A stretch of DNA of 45,576 nt, taken from a virus. Under the pieces are notes generated by a model. That model made no database searches, was not told where the DNA came from, and was given only the letters and a program-made list of their open reading frames with translations. Positions 8,356-16,003 of the stretch are shown piece after piece. The position numbers and the translations under genes were made by a program. Position 1 is the stretch's first letter; each line of letters begins with the position of its first letter. The stretch spans positions 1 to 45,576 of IMG/VR virus record IMGVR_UViG_3300025009_000173. The stretch is one strand, 5' to 3'.

Positions 8356-9378
8356 CTATGCGCTGATCGGGATGAAGGAGAAATAGTAGATAGTCACTTT
8401 GATCACGCCAGAGTCGATGATTTTCCCGCCCGTCCCTGAGAAGGTCACAGCGGTGGCCGAGGGGAAGTTGAGCGGCGTCGTCGCGGTGAACGCCGTGCCG
8501 TCAACCGTGGTCGTCGCAGCCAGGGCCAGCCCCGCGCCCCACGCATCGGGGTCCGCTGCCGTGCCGAGTGCCCAGGTGGCGATGCCGTCAGACCCGGCGA
8601 TGATGGTCGTCACGCGAGCCGTCACGCCAAACACCACGCTCCCGGCCGGGATGAGGTTCGCGGCGCCCGTGATCGTGATCGTGCCCGTGCCCTTCCCGCT
8701 GCAATTCGTGTCGGAGGCGATGGTGCAAGTCACCGACACCTTCGACATCTGCCAGGTACCGTTGCCCGTGTTGCTCGTGGGTGGGCCGAGGTAGAGGGTG
8801 GTGAAGCCGGCCTCGGAGTTGCTCAACAGTGTTATTAGACCATCGGCGGATGATTTCATGCGCGAGCGCACCCCCCACGCCAACGCCGAGGTGTACTCGA
8901 TGGAAACCGTGCTATTCGTGGTGAGGGTTCCCCCCACTGTCGTGTTCCCGTCTTTCGCCACCTTGAATAAGTTGGTTGCCCCCGCCGCCCCGCCCAAGAC
9001 CTGGAACGGCAGGAACCCGGCCGCGCTCGACGTGTCGGTAAACACGAACCGCACGCCCTGATCGACGTTCGCGTTGTTCACCGTCGCCACGACGGAGAAG
9101 GACGGGGTTGTGGCAGCCGTGATCGTGCCCGCGTTCACCGCCAACGGTCCGGTCAGGATCGGAATGGCAATCGTCGGCACCCCCGCCACCGCCGTCACCG
9201 TCGCCACGGTGCGATACTGCGGCGTGCCCGACGTGTCGTAGCCCTGGATGAGCAGGGTGTCCGCCGCGGTCGTGCCGGTGCGGAGAGCGCCCCCCGTGGC
9301 GAACGTGATCGACGTGGTGCCCGCAATGGCGCCGTTCTTGAGATACACCACGCCTGTCGTGAGGTCCAGAATCGCCAT
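8356..9378 (-). CDS. Fibre-like beta protein
   Basis: 340 residues, Thr/Ala/Gly-rich beta protein. It contains NTTVGGTLTTNSTVSIEY (about 145-162), a pattern of fibre shafts, and a segment at about 100-140 in which 'FxVLGGAAGATNLFKVAKDG' resembles fibre proteins that display feature values. The C-terminus ends in short hydrophobic strands (KVTIYYFSFIPISA). Two cysteines (about 221 and 228) lie close together. It sits between capsid and adaptor genes together with two other beta proteins, so a head fibre or decoration role is as likely as a tail fibre role. Confidence 0.7.
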   Translation of the reverse strand: MAILDLTTGVVYLKNGAIAGTTSITFATGGALRTGTTAADTLLIQGYDTSGTPQYRTVATVTAVAGVPTIAIPILTGPLAVNAGTITAATTPSFSVVATVNNANVDQGVRFVFTDTSSAAGFLPFQVLGGAAGATNLFKVAKDGNTTVGGTLTTNSTVSIEYTSALAWGVRSRMKSSADGLITLLSNSEAGFTTLYLGPPTSNTGNGTWQMSKVSVTCTIASDTNCSGKGTGTITITGAANLIPAGSVVFGVTARVTTIIAGSDGIATWALGTAADPDAWGAGLALAATTTVDGTAFTATTPLNFPSATAVTFSGTGGKIIDSGVIKVTIYYFSFIPISA

Positions 9379-9390
9379 GATGTGTCCCCG

Positions 9391-9780
9391 CTAGTTCGTC
9401 GGCCCCATCGCCATCGCGGACGTAAGCCGCTGATAGCCGTACCACTCGATGTGCCCAGCCAGCCCCGCCGCCGACACGTTCAGCATAAAGTTCTTCCCCT
9501 CGGTCAAGGGGCGCCCACGCGGGCCGAAGTCGAACGCCCATCGGGTATCCACGCCCGGCGAAGTCGTCACCTTACACACGACTACCGCCGACGTGTTGGA
9601 GTCCTCGAAGGACCACGACTGCGCGGCGTCCGTGGTGATGTAGACGACCACTTGCTGCACATAGATCGTGGTGTTGGCGTTCCGCACCGTCACCAGTGTG
9701 GTATCGCCCGTACTGGCGGTGGCCGTCAGGCTCCCTGAGATGTCCTGATTGATCGAGCGTTCACGCTGGTAGCCGTCCAT
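9391..9780 (-). CDS. Small beta-sandwich structural protein
   Basis: 129 residues, no membrane span, one cysteine. The body alternates strands (TLVTVRNANTTIYVQQVVVYITTD, SWSFEDSN, VVCKVTTSP) and ends with a WYGYQRL motif. This jelly-roll-like pattern (a 'thermal' style VRNANTTIYVQ start) is common in small phage head-decoration and fibre-associated proteins, where HIEWYGYQ ends the last strand. It is tightly spaced with neighbours (3 bases upstream, 12 downstream). Probable virion surface component. Confidence 0.65.
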   Translation of the reverse strand: MDGYQRERSINQDISGSLTATASTGDTTLVTVRNANTTIYVQQVVVYITTDAAQSWSFEDSNTSAVVVCKVTTSPGVDTRWAFDFGPRGRPLTEGKNFMLNVSAAGLAGHIEWYGYQRLTSAMAMGPTN

Positions 9781-9783
9781 TAG

Positions 9784-10101
9784 TTACTCCGTGTCCGGGA
9801 TGGCGAACAGGTCGCACAGCCCGAGATGGTTGGCCGTGAGCGTCTTGGCCGTGCTCGCCTTCGTGAGCACGTCCACGATGAGCGCGTGCGCCTTCGGGCC
9901 GATGTCCACCGTCTTGGTGTGCGTCGTGTCCGTCCACGTCACGCGGCCGCCCTCGAGCTTCGCCAGCCCAACCTCGGCGTGTTCCTGTTCGCTGAAGCTC
10001 AGGTCTTCGCGCAGTTTCCGCACGATGCGGAGCATGGTGATGTCGCCTTCGGCCGGCAGCATCCCCAATAGCAGCAGTCGGTCCAGTACCGTCAGGTTCA
10101 T
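9784..10101 (-). CDS. Small phage protein, unknown function
   Basis: 105 residues. The N-terminus, NLTVLDRLLLLGMLPAEGDI, followed by LRIVRKLREDLSFSEQEHA, is a pattern I recognise from many phage genomes as a conserved small protein of unknown function encoded near structural genes. The middle holds a beta hairpin (GGRVTWTDTTHTKTVDIG) followed by two helices. No metal site or membrane span. A 62-base gap upstream of its start separates it from the fibre-like gene at 10164. Confidence 0.65.
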   Translation of the reverse strand: MNLTVLDRLLLLGMLPAEGDITMLRIVRKLREDLSFSEQEHAEVGLAKLEGGRVTWTDTTHTKTVDIGPKAHALIVDVLTKASTAKTLTANHLGLCDLFAIPDTE

Positions 10102-10163
10102 AGGTTCCTCTGAGGAAGGGCCACGCGGCGTCCCGCTCGGCCCCCTCGGTTATCCGCCTAGCC

Positions 10164-11228
10164 CTACGAATCGGCCAGCAGGGCGACCTTGTACGCCGTG
10201 CCGTCCACCCGCACACGAATCCACAGGCTCGCCGCCGACCCTGCCGCGACCGACGTGACCGCCGTGCCGCTGTTCAGGTCGAACTCGAAGGCGTACGTGG
10301 CCTTGCCATAGGCCCGCAGGTACGAGTTGATCGTGCCGCCGTCCGCGTGCTGCCCGTAGAACAGGTCCGCCGCCACGGTGCCGCTGGACACCCCGAAGAT
10401 GTCCGACCCGACGCCCGCCACGTAGCCCGCCGTCACCGTCGTCCCCGACAGGTCCAACTGGCCCATGACGCCGTAGACCATGCTCGAGCCGACGTTGATC
10501 GTGTTGGCCCCGGCGATGATCTTGCCCTGCGTGCCGTACGCGAACGCCGTCCCGGTGACGTTCCCGCCGAACGTGACCTGGCCGCGGGTGCCCACGATGT
10601 TCCCGCTCGTCATCGACGTGTAGGTGGTCGCGGACCCGACGATGGACCGGATGGTGCCCGGCGTGGCCGAGCCGCCCGTCATCGTCACCTCGAAGGCGTT
10701 GATGCCGCTGGTCGGGGCCGGCGCCGCCAGCACCAGTTTGCCCGCCGTGTGCGTCAGCGTGACGTTGCCGTTGTTCCAGTTGATGACCCCGCCCGAGGCG
10801 AGGAACAGATCCGACCACATCAGGGACGTGGTGCCGAGCGCCTGGGTGTCCGTCACGCCGGGCGAGATCGCCGTGGCCGCGATGTTCAGCACCACTGCGC
10901 CGCCCACCGACGCCCCGACGTTGTCGGCCCCGATGCGGTAGATGCCCGAGTTCAGGTCGTCACTGAAGGTGATGGAGGGCAGCGCCGCGGTGCCATCCGC
11001 GAACTCGGTCTTCGTGACCGCCCCGGACATCACCACGGTCCCGGTGAACGTCTTGTCACCGGAGATGGTCTGCGTGGACGTTTCGTCCACAATCTGCACT
11101 TCCGTGGTCCCCGACCCCGCCGGGATCATCTTCAGGATGTTGTCGTCAGAATCGACGTAGATCGGGGCAACGGCCGGGCTGGCGGTGTTCTTCACCGCCG
11201 TACCACGGCGAACGGCTGCTGAAGGCAT
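10164..11228 (-). CDS. Fibre-like protein (head or tail fibre)
   Basis: 354 residues, beta-helix-like composition. Recognisable fibre patterns are TQTISGDKTFTGTV (about 52-66), SGIYRIGADNVGASVGG and the value-listing segment ALGTTSLMWSDLFLASGG followed by INWNNGNVTLTHTAGKL. These occur in many phage fibre and capsid-fibre proteins. Gly and Thr are enriched in the second half, with no cysteines or membrane spans. Its leader holds two hairpins with complementary loops (11255-11317), unusual for a structural gene. It lies four genes downstream of the capsid gene, so a capsid-attached fibre is possible. Confidence 0.75.
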   Translation of the reverse strand: MPSAAVRRGTAVKNTASPAVAPIYVDSDDNILKMIPAGSGTTEVQIVDETSTQTISGDKTFTGTVVMSGAVTKTEFADGTAALPSITFSDDLNSGIYRIGADNVGASVGGAVVLNIAATAISPGVTDTQALGTTSLMWSDLFLASGGVINWNNGNVTLTHTAGKLVLAAPAPTSGINAFEVTMTGGSATPGTIRSIVGSATTYTSMTSGNIVGTRGQVTFGGNVTGTAFAYGTQGKIIAGANTINVGSSMVYGVMGQLDLSGTTVTAGYVAGVGSDIFGVSSGTVAADLFYGQHADGGTINSYLRAYGKATYAFEFDLNSGTAVTSVAAGSAASLWIRVRVDGTAYKVALLADS

Positions 11229-11254
11229 GGGACTACTCCGAACCCCACTGGGGC

Positions 11255-11317
11255 CGCCGGGGTCAGCCGGCGACCATCCTGGGGTCAGTGTGAGGAACGG
11301 CGCTCCTGACCGAGCGC
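11255..11317 (-). promoter_or_regulatory. Twin hairpins with complementary loops (kissing-loop candidate)
   Basis: In the minus-strand transcript, GCGCTC-GGTCAG-GAGCGC (11317-11300) is followed by CGCCGG-CTGACC-CCGGCG (11272-11255). Both have 6-bp GC-rich stems and 6-nt loops, and the two loops are exact reverse complements. A smaller CCCC-AGT-GGGG hairpin follows at 11253-11243. The element fills the roughly 100-nt gap between the gene at 11331 and the fibre-like gene at 10164. No U-tract follows, so it is not a standard terminator. Confidence 0.5.
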
Positions 11318-11330
11318 AGAGGATAGAGGA

Positions 11331-11804
11331 CTAGGCGTCCCCGAGGATGATGAACCCGTTGGGGCCGTCGCCCGAGGTCGAGGGCGTCGAGCCGTTGTAG
11401 CCGAGGAACGCCGTGTAGCTGCCATGCACGACGCCCGTGCCGCAGTCCACGCCCTTGACGGACGCAAACCACTGCTCGTCGCCCGAGCCGGTCAGCGGCA
11501 TCCCGATCACGGCGTCGGCCGCGGTCGCGTCGTTCGTCGCGTCATCGAACACCTTGTAGAAGGCGTCCGTCGCCGTCGCCTGCTTCTTCAGGTAGATGAA
11601 GTGGACCTTCGCCGCGGCGTCCGCCACGACGGCGTCGGCGCCGAGGTCGCCGAACCGCAGCAGGTACAGCTTCCCGGTGAGCCCTTCCTGATTGCGGCCC
11701 ATCCAGAACGCCTTGAGCGCCAGGCCCGCGGCCCCGCCCATGCTCTTGTCGAAGTTCAGGGACGAACGCTTGACGAGAATCTGGTCAACAGTCGTGAGTG
11801 CCAT
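11331..11804 (-). CDS. Probable capsid decoration / structural protein
   Basis: 157 residues starting MALTTVDQILVKRSSLNFDKSMGG. Mixed alpha/beta with Ala-rich stretches and a central 'AKVHFIYLKKQATATDAFYKVFDD' segment. It ends in a Gly/Ser-rich turn and a short strand (GPNGFIILGDA). It lies three genes after the capsid gene and is preceded by an SD (AAGGAGAC, six bases ahead of the ATG). Size, composition and position fit a head decoration protein. I do not recognise a named family. Confidence 0.65.
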   Translation of the reverse strand: MALTTVDQILVKRSSLNFDKSMGGAAGLALKAFWMGRNQEGLTGKLYLLRFGDLGADAVVADAAAKVHFIYLKKQATATDAFYKVFDDATNDATAADAVIGMPLTGSGDEQWFASVKGVDCGTGVVHGSYTAFLGYNGSTPSTSGDGPNGFIILGDA

Positions 11805-11839
11805 CGGAGTCTCCTTGTCCTAGCGGGGGTTGCCCACGG

Positions 11840-12301
11840 CTAGGCTCCCGAGTGAACGAACACCTTCTCGCCGGCCCGAATCTTCAGGGCATGGAAGCCG
11901 GCACTTCCGCGCGCGTCTGCTTCACTGTCATGCTGCTTCTGGAGGGCCGCGAGCCGCGCATCCTCTTGGGCGGATAACCGCCGGTCTGCGCCTTCGGCCC
12001 CGCCCACCATCCACGTATCGTGATCGTCAAGCCACTGGATCACATCCAGCCAGCACCGAATCGTCGGCAGGATGGACGTGACCGGCACGACCTTGAGCTG
12101 GATCATCTGCACCGTCTCCGGGTCGTGCGTCAGCGCCGTCATCACGCCCAGCGACTTCGTCACCCGCCGCGCCAGCCGGTACATCGGCTGTTTGATGCCC
12201 GGCAGGATCACCAGATCCCGATCCCGCGCCGCGAGCATCGTCAGGAACCAGCCCGGCGGGGCGACGAGGTTGTACGGGTTCTGCTCCGCGATCCAGTTCA
12301 T
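11840..12301 (-). CDS. Head-module protein, unknown function
   Basis: 153 residues, ATGA overlap with the gene at 12298. N-terminal half is hydrophobic but not a clear membrane protein (NLVAPPGWFLTMLAARDRDLVILPG), and contains a basic YRLARRVTKSLG stretch. The middle has a Trp-rich run (CWLDVIQWLDDHDTWMVGG). The C-terminal half is a charged helix (ADRRLSAQEDARLAALQKQHDSEADARG). It sits where head-completion proteins often lie. Function unknown. Confidence 0.65.
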   Translation of the reverse strand: MNWIAEQNPYNLVAPPGWFLTMLAARDRDLVILPGIKQPMYRLARRVTKSLGVMTALTHDPETVQMIQLKVVPVTSILPTIRCWLDVIQWLDDHDTWMVGGAEGADRRLSAQEDARLAALQKQHDSEADARGSAGFHALKIRAGEKVFVHSGA

Positions 12302-12675
12302 ACCCGCTCCGAGGCGAACCCCGCATCCGCCGGGAGGTCGTCCCCGCTCACCATCGACCGGGACGTGCCCCGGCCCGTCTTGACCACCTTGGCCTTGCGC
12401 CGCGCCGGGTCCACCATCAACTTCCGGTCGAGGGCTTCCACGGCCTTGCTCTGCTTCTTGGGCGAGCAGTCGTCCACGTCCGGCACCCCGATCAGGCTCT
12501 CGAAGTCCAGCGGGTTCAGCGGGTCTTCCGTCCCCATCACCCGGTTCTGGCGCTTCGCCGGCCCGACCAGGAACGACGGCACCGTGTTGGTGCCCGGCTG
12601 CAACTGATACCGCTTGCCGTCATACATGACCGACAGCGTCTCCGGCGACCGGTTCACGATCTGCACGAACTCCAT
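12298..12675 (-). CDS. Small head-module protein
   Basis: 125 residues, with SD AAAGGAG five bases ahead of the ATG at 12675. N-terminal beta module (FVQIVNRSPETLSVMYDGKRYQLQPGTNTVP, about 3-33) looks like a small beta-barrel in which a ligand or partner is held. The rest is basic and polar with a KAVEALDRKLMVDPARRKAKVVKTGRG segment. It follows the capsid gene after a 68-base gap that contains two stable hairpins. Probable minor head protein; function not recognised. Confidence 0.65.
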   Translation of the reverse strand: MEFVQIVNRSPETLSVMYDGKRYQLQPGTNTVPSFLVGPAKRQNRVMGTEDPLNPLDFESLIGVPDVDDCSPKKQSKAVEALDRKLMVDPARRKAKVVKTGRGTSRSMVSGDDLPADAGFASERV

Positions 12676-12693
12676 GCTGCTCCTTTGTGCGTT

Positions 12694-12742
12694 GGGACCG
12701 ATGCCGTCGCACCGGTCCCGTTGCACGTCGGGCCTACGCCCG
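12694..12742 (-). promoter_or_regulatory. Two hairpins downstream of the capsid gene
   Basis: In the minus transcript the capsid stop is followed at once by CGGGC-GTAG-GCCCG (12742-12729). Next comes a 7-bp stem, GGGACCG with CGGTCCC (12719-12694), closing a 12-nt loop. There is no U-run. They could act as a weak or partial terminator, or as a 3' stabiliser that uncouples capsid output from the next gene. Confidence 0.45.
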
Positions 12743-12743
12743 A

Positions 12744-14036
12744 TTACTCGCCGCGCACTACGATAAGCGACTGGCCCGTAACGCCAGCCATGAGGGCGCT
12801 CTTGCCGGGGTACTTGCAGTGGTACTGCTTCCGCATCCGGTACCAGGCCTCGAACGAGTCGCGACCCGAGCTCCCGGTGCCGACGCGGACCAGCACGGAG
12901 CCGTCCTCGTCCACCCACTTGCCCTTCTCGGACTCGTACTTCACGAAGCCGGAGTTCTTTTTGTCCAGCAGCATGATCACGTCGAGCGGGAAGTCGCGGA
13001 TGGTCTTGATCGGCACTTCGCCCATGCTCAGGTCGCCCTGGGTGAAGGCCGCGGTCCCCGCATCCGGCTTGCGAAGGTCGGCGCCCGAGTACCGGCGGTC
13101 GGACTCGGTGAGCTGGAGGTAGAGCCGGCGCGTGCTGTGGTGCATCACCAGCACGTCGATCTGCCCGCCGAGCTTCTGGTCCACCACGTCCGCCGTCTGC
13201 TGAAGGATGTCCGTGGACAGCGCCCCGGTGGACGACTTGACGTAGGACTTGTAGACCGGCCAGGTGGTGCGGGACACGCCGAAGTAGTTGTCCCGGTACG
13301 TGCCGTCGTCCACGAGGGCCATCAGCCCCCAGAACGCCTGCTCGTAGCTGGTGTCGAGGATGTCCGTCACCGACGAGTTGGCCGCCTGCACGATGTAGTC
13401 GTCGGTCGTGCTGGAGAAGGCCGAGTCGATGACGATGGTCGATCCCGCCGATGAGCAGGACACAACCTTGCGGATGCTCGAGGACCGCAACAGGCCGGTG
13501 GCCGGGTTGACGAACCCGATGTACATGCCCGGCTGGATGAAGCGGTTGCCGAAGCTGGCGTGCGCGATGCCGCCAGGCGCGTCGAGGGTCTGCGTGATGG
13601 AGTTCGCGCCCGTGGTAACGAGGGCCAGGATGCCGCGGCCGTCCGTCGCCAGCGCGTACTCTTCCCGGCGCGCGATGTCCTTGATGAGCGAGTCCATCTC
13701 GTCCCGGCGGGCCGACTTGAACGCGCCTTCCGAGGACATCGAGTCCTTCATGGCCTCGTAGGTCATGCGGACCCGCGCCATGAGCTTCTTCTGGCCCACG
13801 CGCACTTGGACGTGGCCCTGCACCCCGGCGTCCGCGAACGCACCGTCCTCGCCCACGAACATCGGGGAGACGTTGCGCGAGACGTGCGCGGTGTAGACCA
13901 CTTCCCGGCCGCTGAAGCCCTTGGTTTCCGTCCTGAAAAGGTCTTTCAGGGGGTTGCGATCGTTGACCTGTTCCGCGACGAAGTCCTCGTAGTAGTCCTT
14001 GAGGATGCCGTCGATCATCTGCGTGTCAGCGCCCAT
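12744..14036 (-). CDS. Major capsid protein
   Basis: 430 residues, following the scaffold gene by one base. The N-terminal helix (DGILKDYYEDFVAEQVNDRNPLKDLF) and the next strand (EVVYTAHVSRNVSPMFVGEDGAFAD) resemble the N-arm and E-loop region of HK97-fold capsids. The MARVRMTYEAMKDSMSSEGAF helix corresponds to the spine-helix area. The central 'LATDGRGILA…GIVNPATG' part is like P22/phiKMV-type coats with a surface insertion. The C-terminus (LLDKKNSGFVKYESEKGKWVDEDGSVLVRVG) resembles the A-domain end. Position after scaffold and portal is decisive. Fold is inferred, not computed. Confidence 0.85.
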   Translation of the reverse strand: MGADTQMIDGILKDYYEDFVAEQVNDRNPLKDLFRTETKGFSGREVVYTAHVSRNVSPMFVGEDGAFADAGVQGHVQVRVGQKKLMARVRMTYEAMKDSMSSEGAFKSARRDEMDSLIKDIARREEYALATDGRGILALVTTGANSITQTLDAPGGIAHASFGNRFIQPGMYIGFVNPATGLLRSSSIRKVVSCSSAGSTIVIDSAFSSTTDDYIVQAANSSVTDILDTSYEQAFWGLMALVDDGTYRDNYFGVSRTTWPVYKSYVKSSTGALSTDILQQTADVVDQKLGGQIDVLVMHHSTRRLYLQLTESDRRYSGADLRKPDAGTAAFTQGDLSMGEVPIKTIRDFPLDVIMLLDKKNSGFVKYESEKGKWVDEDGSVLVRVGTGSSGRDSFEAWYRMRKQYHCKYPGKSALMAGVTGQSLIVVRGE

Positions 14037-14037
14037 G

Positions 14038-14901
14038 TTACACTCCCAGTTTCCCCTTCATGGCGAGCCACGCCGCCTCGTGCAGCGCGTCTTCGTCCTT
14101 GGGGACCGTGGGGGTCGGCGTGCCGACCGGCCCACCGGACCCGCCCCCGGTTGGGGCGGCAGCGGTGCGGGCGACTCGCGCCCCCACATTCACGGCGGCC
14201 TGCCGACGTACCGGGTCGAGCATTTCCGCCGCGAAGTGTTTGATGAAATCCGAGACTAGTGCGGTGTCTCGGTTGATGTAGCGATGCAACTGCTGTCGGT
14301 CCAACTCCACGTAGGCTGTGAACGCCCGACGCACGTATTCCCTCTGAACTGGCGTCAGATCACGTCCTCCATACAATTCCGTTTTCGCCCGACCATAGAC
14401 CGTATCGAGAGTTTGGTCGGCAACGGAGTTGTAGTAGGACTTCTGTTCTTCTTCGGCCGCTTCTTCGATCTTCTTCAGCCGAGCTTCAGATGCGGCTTGG
14501 GACGCCAGAACCTTACGCGCCTGCTCGGGAGTCAATGAATCGAATTCCTTTGACCACGGGAACAGGTCATAGAATGCCGCCTTTATCGCAGTCCGTTGCT
14601 GCTCCTCAGGGTCCGGAGTCCTGGTACTCGTCAGGGCTTCGACCTGGCGGCGGTAGAGGTCGGCTTCGGCCCGGGCCTGCGCGGTGGCCTGAGCAGCGGC
14701 CTGCTCGATTCGGCGGCGCTCGTTGACGAGTTCCTGAATACGTCGGTTGGCGCCCTCGGAATACGGGGCAGGAGCACCATCGCTGGGTGACGCCCCAGCC
14801 GGCGCGGGAGACGGTGTGGCAGGCGGAGCCTGCGTCGGGACGCTGGGCGGTGCGTCCGGGATGACGCCCTCGGGCACGGTGTATTCGGGATCTGCGGACA
14901 T
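14038..14901 (-). CDS. Scaffolding protein
   Basis: 287 residues, Pro/Ala-rich N-terminus (residues 10-50), long charged helix (about 50-200) rich in Glu, Arg, Gln and Ala, then a C-terminal basic/Gly-rich tail. This composition and position directly before the capsid gene identify a phage scaffold that guides procapsid assembly. The sequence between about 14240 and 14560 is clearly less GC-rich and uses A/T-ending codons more than flanking genes, which suggests a recombined segment. Upstream is a promoter-like pair (14950-14978). Confidence 0.75.
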   Translation of the reverse strand: MSADPEYTVPEGVIPDAPPSVPTQAPPATPSPAPAGASPSDGAPAPYSEGANRRIQELVNERRRIEQAAAQATAQARAEADLYRRQVEALTSTRTPDPEEQQRTAIKAAFYDLFPWSKEFDSLTPEQARKVLASQAASEARLKKIEEAAEEEQKSYYNSVADQTLDTVYGRAKTELYGGRDLTPVQREYVRRAFTAYVELDRQQLHRYINRDTALVSDFIKHFAAEMLDPVRRQAAVNVGARVARTAAAPTGGGSGGPVGTPTPTVPKDEDALHEAAWLAMKGKLGV

Positions 14902-14949
14902 AACCTACCTTTGGTGACGCGGGTGAGGACCGCGAGGTTGCTGTCCGAG

Positions 14950-14978
14950 ATTCTAGGCGTGGGTCAGAGAGTACGCAA
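14950..14978 (-). promoter_or_regulatory. Promoter candidate ahead of scaffold and capsid
   Basis: On the minus strand, TTGCGT (14978-14973), a 17-nt spacer and TAGAAT (14955-14950, five of six TATAAT matches) lie in the 95-nt gap before the scaffold gene. The leader would be about 40 nt, and the SD AAAGG is 6 bases from the ATG. A -35 of four matches makes this moderate evidence. Confidence 0.45.
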
Positions 14979-14996
14979 GGGGTCGTGTAAGGACGT

Positions 14997-15233
14997 TTAG
15001 CGTGTCGCTGCTGTCATGTCAGATTGGGACTCTGACCGCTTCGGAAGGATGTAGACCTCGAACCACTCCCGGGCCGCGACGGTTTCGACGCGCACGAGGC
15101 GCCCAAACCGCCGGGCCGGAAGCATCTGATGGCGAATGTGCCAGTAGACCGTGACCTTGGGCACCCGGGCGTACACGGCTAACTCCGGGACCGTCAGGAA
15201 CCGCCGGGGGTGCGTGGCGAGGTCGATGATCAT
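14997..15233 (-). CDS. Excisionase-family-like HTH DNA-binding protein
   Basis: 78 residues. The pattern LTVPELAVYARVPKVTVYWHIRHQMLPARRFGRLVRVE is the winged HTH used by excisionases and small MerR-like regulators (helix-turn-helix at about 14-33, then a wing with an arginine-rich turn). The ATG overlaps the methylase stop (ATGA). It lies inside the head module, downstream of the methylase and ahead of the scaffold promoter. Alternatives are a regulator of the scaffold promoter or the specificity partner of the adjacent methylase. No integrase is present, so true excision function is unlikely. Confidence 0.7.
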   Translation of the reverse strand: MIIDLATHPRRFLTVPELAVYARVPKVTVYWHIRHQMLPARRFGRLVRVETVAAREWFEVYILPKRSESQSDMTAATR

Positions 15234-16003
15234 GCCAGTAATTGCTGCTGTTCGGGTTCCGGTTCGGCGGGTTCCAGCGGCAAGACTTCCTGCGCCAACC
15301 GCTTCGCCGCGATCTCGCAGTAGCGTTCATCCGAATCGATGCCGATGACTGAGTGCCCCATCATCTTCGCGGCTTCGAGCGTAGAACCAGAACCCATGAA
15401 CGGATCGAGCACTACCGACGACGGCGGGACCACCGACAAGATCCAGCGCATCACATCGACCGGCTTCTCTGCGATGTGCCGCTTTTCATCTACCGGACCG
15501 CATCTGTAGACGTTCTGCACCGCCCCGTCGAAATCGGAATCTACGGGACCATTGGACGCGAACACGACATACTCGGCCGAATGGCTGAACTGACCGCGCT
15601 GCATTCTGATGCCGGGCTTCCACCACGTTGCGATGTTGCGCCACACCCATCCGCCACACTGGACGGCATCTGTCAGGGTCGGCAACTGTCGCCAGTCTGT
15701 GAACGAACACAGGACCGCGCCATCTTTCGATGCGTGCCGCGCAGCCATCATCCACAGCGAACACCAGACGAGGAAGCTGCGCTGATCTCGGTTGTCGCCC
15801 GCGAACTCGGGGCGGTATGCCGCCGTGTCGCTGTTGACGTATTTGGTCGTCGTCTGCGCCATGCGGTCGCCGCGAAATTGCCCACCCGATGAATACGGCG
15901 GATCGGTCACAACGGCCCCCACTCCAGACAGCGCCGGGAGTACGTCGAAGCAGTCGCCGTGGTAGATGACGATGCCGCCGTGCGAGTGGTAGGGTTGGAT
16001 CAT
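15230..16003 (-). CDS. DNA adenine/cytosine-N4 methyltransferase
   Basis: 257 residues. Motif IV is TDPPYSSGG at 33-41 and the SAM-binding FMGSGST is at about 200. DPPY before the FxGxG motif indicates the beta-class order of N6-adenine or N4-cytosine methyltransferases. Between them a target-recognition region carries 'AEYVVFAS' and EKP at about 180 (HIAEKPVDVMRWIL), usual near motif X. It overlaps the portal stop by ATGA, so it is part of the head operon. No restriction enzyme partner is beside it, so protection of phage DNA from host restriction is the likely role. Confidence 0.85.
   Translation of the reverse strand: MIQPYHSHGGIVIYHGDCFDVLPALSGVGAVVTDPPYSSGGQFRGDRMAQTTTKYVNSDTAAYRPEFAGDNRDQRSFLVWCSLWMMAARHASKDGAVLCSFTDWRQLPTLTDAVQCGGWVWRNIATWWKPGIRMQRGQFSHSAEYVVFASNGPVDSDFDGAVQNVYRCGPVDEKRHIAEKPVDVMRWILSVVPPSSVVLDPFMGSGSTLEAAKMMGHSVIGIDSDERYCEIAAKRLAQEVLPLEPAEPEPEQQQLLA

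Noticed and set aside
14997-15233. True excisionase of a temperate phage
   Set aside because: The fold fits, but no integrase or CI-like repressor is visible and the gene sits in the head operon.
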